This document shows positions 9,888 to 19,673 of a stretch of DNA of 64,000 bases, piece after piece. Below the pieces are notes generated by a model. It made no database searches. It had not been told where the DNA came from and saw only the letters and a program-made list of their open reading frames with translations. Every line of letters begins with the position of its first letter. Within the stretch, counting starts at the first letter, position 1. This DNA is from Cryoendolithus antarcticus (Eukaryota > Ascomycota > Dothideomycetes > Cladosporiales > Cladosporiaceae), in assembly GCA_002077065.1 (NCBI GenBank), contig NAJO01000008.1:434001-498000 (forward strand). The letters run 5' to 3'. A program made the position numbers and the translations under genes.

Positions 9888-11926
9888 ATGGCAGCTCCAG
9901 TAACATGCAGAGCCATTATTAGCAGAGTTCCGCACCCCGTCTCTGCTCGTACCATCACCCCTTGTTACCGTTCACTCCTGATCGAGAGTACGCCCGCTTC
10001 TAGGCGATGCAAAGCTCATAGATCAGCACGCACACTGGTGGAGCGAAGGTACGCGACGGTAGGTCGACCATTGAATTTCGTTTCGGACGCATCTAAGTCC
10101 ATTCATTATCAGCACGCCTCTCCTGTCATTCACCCCGATCATCAATAGGGCAACGCCCTCAGAGTCGTCAGCCAAGGTTCGAGTCCCGCACTTGCATTCC
10201 AAACATCGAAAGGGCATGCTCAGACGATCATGTGAGTGACATGTGCCTGTGCCACCGTACAACGAGGTACAACGAGGCAACGTACTGACAGTCTCTAGTC
10301 CTGGACCATGGTTGCGGTGAGAAATTCAACTCAGACCTGTGCAGGTTATTGCTGATGAGGATCGGCAGAGATCACTGCGCTTGTTCGAAGTGTCGAAATG
10401 TCGATACTGGGCAGCGCCAGATCAATGTGTTCAAGGCAAGCTTCGCTATCGCACACAAACGGGTTGTACATTCATTGATCCCAGGCAGCACTCGGAGGCT
10501 GGACGAGTATCTCAGATCCAAGCTATCGGCGACGTATATCAGGTGACCTGTAAGCACTGCATTACACGTGTATCACAGTACGTTGGGAGCATGACCTGAC
10601 AAGTGTGTAGTCTCGGATGGCCATCAAAGCGTCTTCCCTCCCGATGCTTTCGATGCAATCCAAGACAGCTTTAAGACTGATCTGCTCCGGACCGGAGTCG
10701 TTGAGTCTGTGAGGTCTATCGGCACGACTCGATGATGTGTACTGATATGGCAGCAGAGAACGTCTGTGGCAAGCGAGCATTGCGGACGATCCGCCACGGG
10801 TGCACTACGACAGCGTCCAGGCCGGTCCCGGAATGGCGCACTTGATGATGCTCTTGGTACTACCAGTCTTTCCTTGGAGCTCGGCAGGTGCAAAGTCTGA
10901 CGTCGCGCAGAGAGTGTACGGCTTCTGCTCGGTAGTACACACGCCTCCGACGCCTGAAGCTACGCAAGCGTTGCTGGAAAGTATTGGACCAATACGAAAT
11001 ACTCATTACGGTAGGCTGGCCCAATGAAACCTTCTGAGCGATGTCTGAATCTTTGCAGGTGGCTTCTACGACTTTACGGCCGATCTGTCCTCGAGAGATA
11101 CAGCATATACCAATGAGTCCCTCGAGCCACACACTGATAATACCTACTTCACGGAGCCTGCGTACGTCACCACACTTCAGTACTGCCATAGCCTCGATTC
11201 CCATAGCTGATTAGTTCTGCAGAGGTCTGCAAGCATTGCATATGCTGTCCCACACTGACGGCTCGGGTGGCGAGTCATCACTAGTAGATGGCTTCAAGGC
11301 AGCTCAGATACTACGCGAGACCGATCCCGAGGCCTATCGCATCTTGAGTACTACCGGCGTCTACGCCCACGCAAGTGGTAACGAAGGCATTAGCATACAG
11401 CCTGCTGCACCTGCACCGACTCTTTCGCACGATAAGTATGTCGATCGATTGACACAGGTTCGGTGGAACAACGCAGATAGAGCAGGCGTAGCTGCTCAGA
11501 TCGGAGAGGAGATGGAGGCGTGGTATCGTGCTGCTGCGTAGGTCACGATCGACACAGGTTTCGACTGTGACATAGCTGACGTCTAGTAGTAAGTGGGATG
11601 CGATCCTCAGTGATCTAAATAATCAATACTGGTTCCAGCTCAAGCCAGGCACGCTGCTTTGTGGGTCGCGGTGATGTTCCGCCGCACAGTGAAGCATACG
11701 CGACTGACATGTATGTTGCAGTGTTCGACAACTGGCGAGTGCTCCACGGAAGAAGTGCATTCACGGGGAAGCGACGCATGTGTGGCGGCTACAGTGAGTG
11801 CTCTCACCTACATGGATGTTGATACAATGATTCTGACCAACAGTCAATCGCGACGATTTCATCTCGAAACTTCGCACGACGAACCTGACAAAGGAGGACC
11901 TCGAGGCATCGACAGTCACTGGTTGA
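9888..11926 (+). CDS. Trimethyllysine dioxygenase (carnitine biosynthesis)
   Basis: Thirteen exons were rebuilt: 9888..10058, 10149..10231, 10299..10316, 10369..10435, 10489..10549, 10611..10713, 10757..10856, 10911..11010, 11059..11161, 11223..11537, 11590..11660, 11722..11793 and 11844..11926 (448 aa, all phases consistent). The N-terminus is Arg/Ser-rich and lacks acidic residues over the first 30 positions, fitting a mitochondrial presequence. The N-terminal domain has PGPWLRDHCACSKC, the typical zinc-binding Cys pattern, then FSDGHQSVFP. The catalytic jelly roll shows RVYGFCSVV, the iron-binding HTD in EPHTDNTYFTEP, and the distal His in NWRVLHGRSAFTG with the 2-oxoglutarate-binding Arg nearby. 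The reaction is 3-hydroxylation of N6-trimethyllysine, the first step of carnitine synthesis. Gamma-butyrobetaine dioxygenase is the close alternative. The junction at 10713/10757 uses a weak donor (GTCTAT) and is the least certain; intron 10436..10488 is GC-AG. Confidence 0.9.
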
Positions 11927-12386
11927 GTTGAGATGGAAGCTTTTCCCGGTCGACTGCTTGAGCGAATCGTGGGAAGGATAGGGTGTGTCCCAGGGTAGAA
12001 TGCATCCTGCTCGTTCATTATATCACCAATAGACCCGATACTGTACAACTAGCTCTTGCCGGACTCGCACTTTACGTTGAGGTGAGAGGGTGACGATGCT
12101 GTTGCTGAGCTTAGGGACAGTGTGAGTGCAGGCGGCTCATCTGATCCATAAATTATGCGAACCGTCGGAGGCGGGTCGACCCTTGTTAGCTTGACACGAT
12201 ATATAACGAATGAAAGAACTCGATTCTCATAGCATGAATCCTCCATGACATTTATCTTGCACTGCAATTTTCCGCTTTCTCGATTCACCTAAGCCGTGTT
12301 CAATGTCAATGCAGCTGAGGAACTTGCGGTAGGGACATCTCGCTCTCATTCGGTCATTTGCGCAGTTTCCGTCATCCCCATTGCGA
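11927..12386. other. Intergenic region upstream of TRM1
   Basis: I recognise no gene or RNA here. It should contain the dioxygenase 3' UTR and the TRM1 promoter. Confidence 0.4.
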
Positions 12387-14723
12387 ATGAGCAGGAGTAG
12401 CATTGCTACTGCTCGTGGTCTATGGACTTCACTGCGACCTAGCAAGTTTCTGCTGTACACGACGCCAATTCGGAGCTTCAGGATCAGTGATTCCAGCATG
12501 GCGGAAGCTGCAGCTGTGCCCATCTCTGCAGACCCAAAATTCGACCAGCTCGTCGAGCACGAAGGGAAGACCTACCGCACCATCCGTGAAGGGAAAGCCT
12601 ATATCCTTGTCCCGCCCAAGGCCCGGACTGAGATCGACCCCAAGGCAGCCGCCAAGGATAGCGAGAGCCAAACGGTGTTCTACAACCCTATACAGCAGTT
12701 CAATCGGGACTTGAGTGTGCTTGCGATTCGGGCGTTTGGGAGGGATCTGTGCGAGAGGAGAAGGGTGAGGTATGAGGGGAGTAAGGAGAAGAGAGTGGAG
12801 AAAAGGAATGTGAGGAAAGAGAAGAAGGGGAAGAACGCGGGAGACCATGCAAAGGTGGTGGATAAGGTGAATGAAGCTGCAGCGGAGGAGAGACGAGCTG
12901 CAGCGGACAAGGGTACGTTGAAGAGGGCAAGAGAGGCCGATGAGGATGATGATGAAAGTCCAGTGAAGCTTAGGAAAAGTACAGATGGCGAGAAGCTCGC
13001 GATCGAGTCTGAGGTGGAGCATAGCGTGGACCCAGTGCCGGAAGACATGCAAGTGGACGAAGTCAATGGCGATGGAGCTACAGCACCAAGCAAGACAACT
13101 GTGGAGCCAAGAACGACCGCAGAGACTGCCCCAGCGTCAGGGTCCAACGCACTGGCCGAGGTGAATGGCTCTGTGAAGGGGAGCAAACCGCCCTTTCGGA
13201 TACTGGACGCTCTTTCAGCCACGGGTCTGCGTGCCCTACGCTATGCCCAAGAGGTACCGTTCGCAACCGCCATCACGGCGAACGACATGTCCCGGGATGC
13301 AGTCCGTAGCATTGCCCTGAACGTCAAGCACAATGGCCTGGAGTCGACGATCACAGCACACACCAGCAATGCACTGGCACACATGTACTCAGTAGCTTTC
13401 CCGCCCAGCGACTCCCACGGTCCAGATCACGTCTCTCACCGCTACGATGTGATCGATCTCGACCCATACGGGACAGCAGCACCCTTCATTGATGCAGCAT
13501 TGCATGCCTTGAATGATGGCGGCCTGCTCTGCGTCACATGCACCGACTCTGCCGTCTTCGCATCATGTGGCTACCCAGAGAAGACCTTCGCACTGTACGG
13601 TGGACTTCCAACAAAAGGCCCTCACTCCCACGAAGGTGGTCTCCGCCTCATCCTGAACTCCATCGCCACCAGCGCAGCACGCCACGGCCTAGCAATAGAA
13701 CCCCTCCTAAGTCTCAGCATAGACTTCTACATCCGCGTCTTCGTTCGCGTCCGCAAATCACCCGCAGACGTCAAGTTCCTCGCCGGCAAGACAATGATAG
13801 CCTACAACTGCGACGCCGGCTGCGGATCCTGGACCACTCAGCTACTAGGCCGCAACCATCAAGCGCAAAGCAAGACTAAATCCGATACGGTGAACTGGAA
13901 ACATGGCGCCGCGCAAGCACCTTCCACGGATCGACACTGCGAGCACTGCGGCTATAAGACTCATGTTGCTGGACCAATGTGGGCAGGCCCACTGCACAAC
14001 GCGCAGTTCATCGAGAAGATGCTCGAAGATGTTCAAACCGCTGATCACGAAGTCTACGCGACCCACGCCCGCATCGAGGGCATGCTAGATACAGCTCTCG
14101 ACGAAATCTACGCTCCTACCTTCGTGCCGGAGAAGCCCTCCTTCACCTCCTCCTCCAACCCCGACGTCCTGATCTCAAAATCCATCCCCGAGCAAGTAGA
14201 CAACATACCCTTCTTCTTCATTCCCTCCGCACTCTCGAAAGTCCTGCACTGCGTTGCGCCGAGCGAAGCCGCTATCAAAGGCGCACTGAGGCACATGGGA
14301 TATAGAGCTACAAGAAGTCATTGTAAGCCCGGAAGTGTGAAGACTGAGGCGCCGTGGAGTGTGGTATGGGAGGTTATGAGGGAGTGGGTTAGGCAGAAGA
14401 GTCCACTCAAGGAAGGGAGTTTAAGAGAGGGGATGCCGGGATGGAGAATTATGCAGGCTGCACGAGTCATCGAAGAGGGTGTAGCAGATCCGATTGGAGC
14501 GGATGGTGCAGATTGTGCTGCTGCTGCGGCGGCCGACGCAGCTACCGCTGCAGCTGACATGAATGGCACTGCAGCTGCGCCGCCGGCCAGTGGGCCAACG
14601 CCTAAGTTGATGAAGGTTGTTTTCGATGAGGCGCTGGGCCGCGACAAGCCTCGCAAGAAGAGGCTGGTGCGATACCAGCAAAATCCGCGAGAGAACTGGG
14701 GTCCTATGGCGCGGGCAAAGTAG
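12387..14723 (+). CDS. TRM1: tRNA (guanine26-N2)-dimethyltransferase
   Basis: A single uninterrupted exon gives 778 aa from ATG 12387. The enzyme makes N2,N2-dimethylguanosine at position 26 of nuclear and mitochondrial tRNAs. Visible motifs are FYNPIQQFNRDLSVLAIRAF near the N-terminus, the SAM-binding ILDALSATGLRALRYA (about residue 272), VIDLDPYGTAAPFIDAALHA (about 355), and the zinc-type pairs NCDAGC and HCEHCG near residues 475-520. A Lys/Glu-rich insert of about 110 residues between FGRDLCERRR and the SAM motif is larger than in yeast, and an Ala-rich stretch lies close to the C-terminus. There are two good starts: ATG 12387 gives a basic Ser/Arg presequence (MSRSSIATARGLW), while ATG 12498 (MAEAAAV) would give a form without it. 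This matches the dual mitochondrial/nuclear targeting known for yeast Trm1. Confidence 0.95.
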   Translation: MSRSSIATARGLWTSLRPSKFLLYTTPIRSFRISDSSMAEAAAVPISADPKFDQLVEHEGKTYRTIREGKAYILVPPKARTEIDPKAAAKDSESQTVFYNPIQQFNRDLSVLAIRAFGRDLCERRRVRYEGSKEKRVEKRNVRKEKKGKNAGDHAKVVDKVNEAAAEERRAAADKGTLKRAREADEDDDESPVKLRKSTDGEKLAIESEVEHSVDPVPEDMQVDEVNGDGATAPSKTTVEPRTTAETAPASGSNALAEVNGSVKGSKPPFRILDALSATGLRALRYAQEVPFATAITANDMSRDAVRSIALNVKHNGLESTITAHTSNALAHMYSVAFPPSDSHGPDHVSHRYDVIDLDPYGTAAPFIDAALHALNDGGLLCVTCTDSAVFASCGYPEKTFALYGGLPTKGPHSHEGGLRLILNSIATSAARHGLAIEPLLSLSIDFYIRVFVRVRKSPADVKFLAGKTMIAYNCDAGCGSWTTQLLGRNHQAQSKTKSDTVNWKHGAAQAPSTDRHCEHCGYKTHVAGPMWAGPLHNAQFIEKMLEDVQTADHEVYATHARIEGMLDTALDEIYAPTFVPEKPSFTSSSNPDVLISKSIPEQVDNIPFFFIPSALSKVLHCVAPSEAAIKGALRHMGYRATRSHCKPGSVKTEAPWSVVWEVMREWVRQKSPLKEGSLREGMPGWRIMQAARVIEEGVADPIGADGADCAAAAAADAATAAADMNGTAAAPPASGPTPKLMKVVFDEALGRDKPRKKRLVRYQQNPRENWGPMARAK

Positions 14724-15017
14724 CTGCTAGTCCTGGCATTAGTATAGAACGTCGGCTGAGTGTTACACCCCGGCTTCAACACGACTATCCAATGGTCCCC
14801 ATCCCATAATCTCCATTTCGTCACCCCAGACCCCTCCTCAAGTGCCTGGACTGTTGTTGGGCGACGTTGCCAAGCATCGACGGTGCAAAACGCTACAGTC
14901 GTGCGCTTGTGTCCACTGTTATGAACCTCGCACCATTCGCTGCCTCTTCGCAGTGAGAACCTCCTCTGCGACTGCAAGTCCAGACGAGACAAAATGCAAA
15001 GCTATATCATCTGGTCA

Positions 15018-15096
15018 CGATCGAGACGGGACTCGAACCCGCAATCTTTGCCAGACTGAACCGGAAAGCAACGCCTTACCATTAGGCCACCCGACC
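15018..15096 (-). tRNA. tRNA-Arg (anticodon CCG) with a 7-nt intron
   Basis: Read on the minus strand from 15096 to 15018, the sequence folds as a tRNA. The acceptor stem pairs GGTCGGG with CTCGATC (two G-U pairs). The D arm is GCC/GGC with loop TAATGGTAA. The T arm has loop TTCGAGT closed by GCGGG/CCCGT. The anticodon stem is TTGCT/GGCAA. The anticodon loop has seven extra bases, so a small intron (TTCAGTC) is placed after position 37, leaving loop T-T-CCG-G-T with U33 and G37. No CCA is encoded, as expected in eukaryotes. A T4 run about 20 bp downstream (near 14993-14996) could terminate Pol III. The intron boundaries are inferred from the canonical 37/38 position. Confidence 0.85.
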
Positions 15097-15907
15097 ATTC
15101 TGAGCACTTCGTCTCTGAATCATTATGAGATCGCTTTATCACGGTCATCTTGGCAGCCGTGAGCAGCAACTCCTTGATGCAAACTCTGAGCCGAAGAGGG
15201 ATTGAAAGCAAAATACCAAGGTTATAGGGAGGTAGAGGTTTTCATTTGATCCTCTACCCTACACCCAGCATCTACTCTGGCTCTTTCATCTATTCCACAA
15301 GCCCTGCACTTTTGCGTTGGCCTCAAGCCCGCTATACGCCAGCCCAAACCAGAAGCCCAAATCAGGAGCTTTCGCATTCAAAGTATCCCTCAAATCAAAC
15401 GCCGTTCTACGCTCCCATTGCCAGAGCCCAAGGTTTCCGAATGTGATCCCATCCCATCCCGTCTGATCGCCTTTTGTTGTGAACGCCATGCTAAGAACAA
15501 GAAACCCAGTGTAATAAAGAAAAGCAACGCGATTTTTATGTTTGCAAATAATGATGCCGTGTAACGTATGCTGTGCAGGAAGGAATGAAAATCTGTAGGA
15601 GCGCTAGTTGCATAGGCTCGACTTTTGGTGTGGAGTTTTGTCGCCCAGGTCATGCTAGGTTGTGAGGCGATGCGATGCGGGCAAAGTCAATGAAGCGGCA
15701 ATGCATGGAGCTTGCCATGCTCGAATCATCGCTTGCGAGAGACAGAAACGCGCGAAGTCGCTCGAGCGCCATACCATCGTGGAAGTGAACGAGCTCGCTT
15801 TTGTGCCATTAGAAATGGCCATTCGCTTTTGTTGCTGCCACTGGCACCATCGTCGCAAGTGTACCATCGTCCAGCAAGACCGTGATCAAATCCGGAAAAG
15901 CAAGCCA
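15097..15907. other. Intergenic region between the tRNA gene and the cyclin gene
   Basis: About 810 bp without a convincing gene. Two small minus-strand open frames (15286..15489 and 15390..15653) overlap each other and have no recognisable domain or splice structure. The right end is presumably the 3' UTR of the cyclin gene. Confidence 0.4.
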
Positions 15908-17350
15908 CTAGCCCATGACAGTCTGCGGCGCGTATGCAGAAGCAACAGGGTACGGGCGGTAAGTCCGAGTATCGCAAGAAAAGCACTCGCAGTCAAAGCG
16001 ATGACTGTTGCGGCTCGAATTCCACGCGGTGTTGTACCACGCCGCCGGTGCGTATGAAGAAGTGTCGTAATAGTTTTGTGGCGCTGTAGCAGCCGGGGAG
16101 ATGTAGTTGTACTGGGACTGACGACGAAGTTCAGTCGCTTGGCGGTTGGCTTCGTCAATATCGTTCAACGTTGGGTAGTGCTGATCGCGGCTGTAGTAGT
16201 CTGACAGGTTCGAGCGTGCTGACAGACCCCAGGTATCGCTCGAGCTGTAGGGTGTCGTGGCGTACTGCGATGCGCGGGACGACAGCGACTCGTGACTGCG
16301 GCCAGAAGAAGCTGTGTAGGGTGTCGGGTACGGTGAGTACCTGTTGCTGTTGCTCGAGTGGCGATGAACATTCGTGTCAAGTGGCGACAAGCGAGTGGCT
16401 GCCTGCTGCTTGATATTTTGCTCAGCATCGTACGTGTTCCACGCTTCGATCCAGCCGGCCACTCCGCCTTTCGGGTCCACATGCAAGCGGTATTTAATCA
16501 GCTGCAGCCACTCGCGCTCGAGCAGATTGAGCTCGCTGACTTTGATCGCCGTCACGTCTGACCAAGACTTGTTTACGAAAGTGTTGTCGTCCAGAAACTT
16601 GCTTCCGAGTATCAGCGATACTGCCAAAAATCGATTGATCTGATGCTCGCCAGCCTTGATCGATCCTGGCTGCGTGGCTAAACGCTCAGACAGATAGTGC
16701 AAGCTGAGCAATATCGTCGCTGAGGGTAGTCTTGTAGCCGAGAGCACCTGGTGCACCCACTTGCGGAACGAAGGCGGACTCGAAACGGTGTAGTTAAAGC
16801 TTCGGAAAATGTCAATATCTGCAAGGCAGATGGGGGACAAGTGAATGTCATACATCTTCTGAGCGTACTTTGTGACAAAGTCCGTCATGCGCTCCATCTC
16901 ATAGTCCAGCTTTGCGGATACACCGCCAGTCGCCTTGTCCTCTTTTGCTGCTTGACGTTGTTGCTCACGCATCGCTGCGCTCTCTTGCTCTTGCTGCTGC
17001 AGGCGGCGTTGGTAGTCGTCGCTGAAGGAGAGGTGCTCTTGCATCCGCAGTGGAGGCAGGATCGGAGCACCTATCGGCTCGTAGTAGCTCGAAATCGGTG
17101 GCAGGTTGTTCGCAGGCTGGAAGGTACCGGACTGATACTGGTAATTAGGCGGTGCCGGTGCGACAGCAGGCTGCATGTAGCTGTGAGGATAGTCATAGAC
17201 GCCATCATTGTGGTTGCCACCCATATTTTGATGAGGAAGGTATGGCTCCTGTGGGTAGTGGACGTGACTGAAGCCGTAGCCTGCAGATCCAGAGTCTGGT
17301 GGTGTGAGTGGTAGCGAACTCCCTTGAGTGCGCGGATAGAACGATGGCAT
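15908..17350 (-). CDS. Cyclin of the Pho80/Pcl/Clg1 type
   Basis: A single exon on the minus strand gives 480 aa from the first ATG (MPSFYPRTQGSSLPLTPPDS). Frame upstream of it is open but lacks an ATG. The N-terminal 130 residues are Pro/Tyr/Gln-rich and look disordered. A cyclin box follows at about residues 150-300: DFVTKYAQKMYDIH, then FRKWVHQVLSATRLPSATIL, LAVSLILGSKFLDDNTFVNK and SWSDVTAIKVSELNLLEREW, ending LQLIKYRLHVDPKGG. The tail is Ser/Tyr-rich. These are features of cyclins that partner the Pho85-type CDK, and Clg1-like proteins have this length and layout. From the family the role is in nutrient or phosphate signalling and cell-cycle entry; which Pcl subclass it belongs to cannot be decided here. 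The gene has the longest upstream gene-free region in the window. Confidence 0.8.
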   Translation of the reverse strand: MPSFYPRTQGSSLPLTPPDSGSAGYGFSHVHYPQEPYLPHQNMGGNHNDGVYDYPHSYMQPAVAPAPPNYQYQSGTFQPANNLPPISSYYEPIGAPILPPLRMQEHLSFSDDYQRRLQQQEQESAAMREQQRQAAKEDKATGGVSAKLDYEMERMTDFVTKYAQKMYDIHLSPICLADIDIFRSFNYTVSSPPSFRKWVHQVLSATRLPSATILLSLHYLSERLATQPGSIKAGEHQINRFLAVSLILGSKFLDDNTFVNKSWSDVTAIKVSELNLLEREWLQLIKYRLHVDPKGGVAGWIEAWNTYDAEQNIKQQAATRLSPLDTNVHRHSSNSNRYSPYPTPYTASSGRSHESLSSRASQYATTPYSSSDTWGLSARSNLSDYYSRDQHYPTLNDIDEANRQATELRRQSQYNYISPAATAPQNYYDTSSYAPAAWYNTAWNSSRNSHRFDCECFSCDTRTYRPYPVASAYAPQTVMG

Positions 17351-19673
17351 GATTGCAACAGATGTCGACCGAGCGGACGTGATATACACGACCTGATCTG
17401 GCGTCAGTGAAGATCAAAAGTGATGATCTTCGAAGCGTGACTGACCGCTTCCAACTCTTCTCCTCACCACCTCAGCCCCAACACCTGCGCTCACTTAAGA
17501 GCAGAGGCGTTCACTGAAGTCCGTTCATGCAGTGGCGATGAAATTTTAATGCCAGATGGCGATCGATGTGTTTGTCCCCGTCACTGCGATGCGGTGCAAG
17601 TGACTAGTATGATGTCTGCTTCTGCTGACGTGACGTCGTAGATGGAATGCGCAAAGCGAGTGCGAAGCGTCAAAGACGTATTCGCAGTGTAATCGCAGGC
17701 AGTAGAATCCAGATATAGTCTTCTAGGCAGTGCTATCGGCACAGACGTGGCTAAGTGAATAGCTCGTCCGTGATGGGTGAGTCGTAGGGTGGTGTGCCGG
17801 AGTCCCAGGGGGGTGATCGCACGGTGAGAGTGGTTCCTCGTAGCAGTGACCGGAAGCGTCAAAGACTACTCGCTCTCACACCCGCTTGCCGTGAAGTGGC
17901 GCGACGGTGATGCAAAGATCGCAGTGCTGGCAAAGAGCGTGATGTTGTGAGCGGCGTGCAGGTTTGCTGTGTGAAGAATGTCCGGGTGCACGGCGGCCGG
18001 GGAGAGTCGGCAAAGTCGACGCGGATGGCTGTGCAGAGACTTTCGGTGTGTCGCAAAGTACCAACACTTCAAGCTGTCGCGTGCGGGAGCCGGACTTGTT
18101 GACTGCGAGTGAGGCGCGGCAGTGGTGACGATGCGAAGCTTCGCGTCGAGTCCTCCGTCGCGCTCGTGAAAGCGCAGGCGTTGACAGGGCGAGCGTGTCA
18201 CAAGCCAGTCTTTTGATGAGACCACCTCACTGCGAATCAACGCACAGGGCAGCAATGAGCGCAACGAGCCCCGAGATTACCGCTTTGCGCAAGGGCTGAT
18301 CCGCCGACACGACTTGAATAGACAACCCCGTTTCTGGGTATATGATCCCACACCGCAGAAACAGCAACAGGCAACGACAGTTGTTATCCCGCGGCCGTGG
18401 ATACGATGTGGTGACTCTTCGTGCTGGCAGCGTGGCAATTCAAAGTCTGTTGCAGATGGCGACCCACACGGCACCGACAGCCAAGCCTTCGTGTCTTGCT
18501 GAACAATCTTCTCTCTGCCACCCACGCCCTGCTCCGTCAACAGCCGAGCTAGGGAAACGACATGCGCATCAGAATGCACTCTGACTTCATCGGAGTCACT
18601 CCTCCCTGTCAACACAAAGTGCAAGGCGAGGCGGAGGCGCGATGCGACCGTCTGACTGCTGTTATAGTGACAACAGCCGAAAGCCTTTAGGACATACACG
18701 TCGGTTAACATTCTACAAGACACTCCGCCCGGCCCTCTGTCCCCGTCGGCCACTGCTCCACTTTCTTTGTTCCTCGCGTTGAGTGCGTGCATGCGAGTTA
18801 TTATTGTCATTTCGGTCAACCCAAACAGCCGCTTGCAGTCACCTCGTCAGTCATAGCGAACCTCTCCGTCAAAATACTAAAGCATTCCCAACACTACCGA
18901 TCGTCGTAGGTGACCATCAGTGAGTGCTACTGGAGCAGAGGATGAGGGGGACTGTTCGCCGGGTGTAGCATATCCTGAGCCACGGAAGGAACAGTCCCAG
19001 ATGCCGAGCTCCTTCCGCAGGCGTCATGACCACACAGATTGGTGCCCACCATCGAGTCGGCTCAAGCATAAAATACAGGCTTTTGCAAGCGACAGGATGC
19101 AAATCAGCGCTTTATACAGCACCTAATCAAAACACCTCCTCAATGGTCGTTGGAGTTGTAGTCCGTGAAGTCCCAGCTGCATACATGTCTACCTCGCCTC
19201 GCCATAACCGCAGCACAGCATTGGCAGCTGCAGAGCCATTACTCTTGCAGCTGCCATGTATGCATATGCATTCAGCTGCCTAACTGCCGTCTCACACCAC
19301 AGCACCCCTGAGATGCACACTAGTGACAAATTGCGTGAGCGAGCTAGCTTTCGTGAATGATGTTCAGAACGCTGCACAATGCTATCTAGCTAGGTAGACA
19401 AGGGGGTATTCTCTTTCGCCCGGCCGCATCGCTGCGCTGCAAGAGCGGTACTAGGACAATGCATGTAGGCAGCCGTATGCTGTGCAGGAGCTGCCACGCT
19501 GTGCATCTACAGTGTTCGCTCTACCGCGGGAGTAATTCGCGTACCCGGTCTCTTCTCTTTTTCGCATTTCCCACATCGCGCTCCTTTCAGCTGCGGCAAT
19601 CGACGACTCCTCAGTCGAGCTGCGCAAGCGGCGAGGCGTTCACTATGTCATGAGATTAATCAGCGACGTTGCC
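17351..19673. other. 2.3-kb gene-free region upstream of the cyclin gene
   Basis: No open frame here has a recognisable domain, and no tRNA-like fold was found. Base composition looks similar to its surroundings, with no evident transposon open frame or AT-rich RIP-like block. The first few hundred bases include a TGACGTGACGTCG element near 17636 (a CRE-like double half-site). The region should include the cyclin promoter and perhaps a long 5' UTR on the left, and the importin 3' UTR on the right. An uncharacterised noncoding RNA cannot be excluded. Confidence 0.45.

Noticed and set aside
10258..10281. Short tandem repeat GTACAACGAG inside an intron
   Set aside because: Two imperfect copies of about 10 bp within an intron are too small to carry significance.
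10339..10599. 86-codon frame that includes the VSQIQAIGDVYQVT stretch
   Set aside because: Only its last part is coding (exon 5 of the dioxygenase). The first part is intron and out-of-frame exon 4.
12429..13222. Two long minus-strand frames (207 and 180 codons)
   Set aside because: They are antisense shadows of the Lys/Glu-rich insert in TRM1.
15286..15653. Two small overlapping minus-strand frames with a hydrophobic stretch (IALLFFITLGFLFLAW)
   Set aside because: The frames overlap each other and lack a recognisable domain, a family match or a splice model. The hydrophobic run alone is not enough to call a gene.
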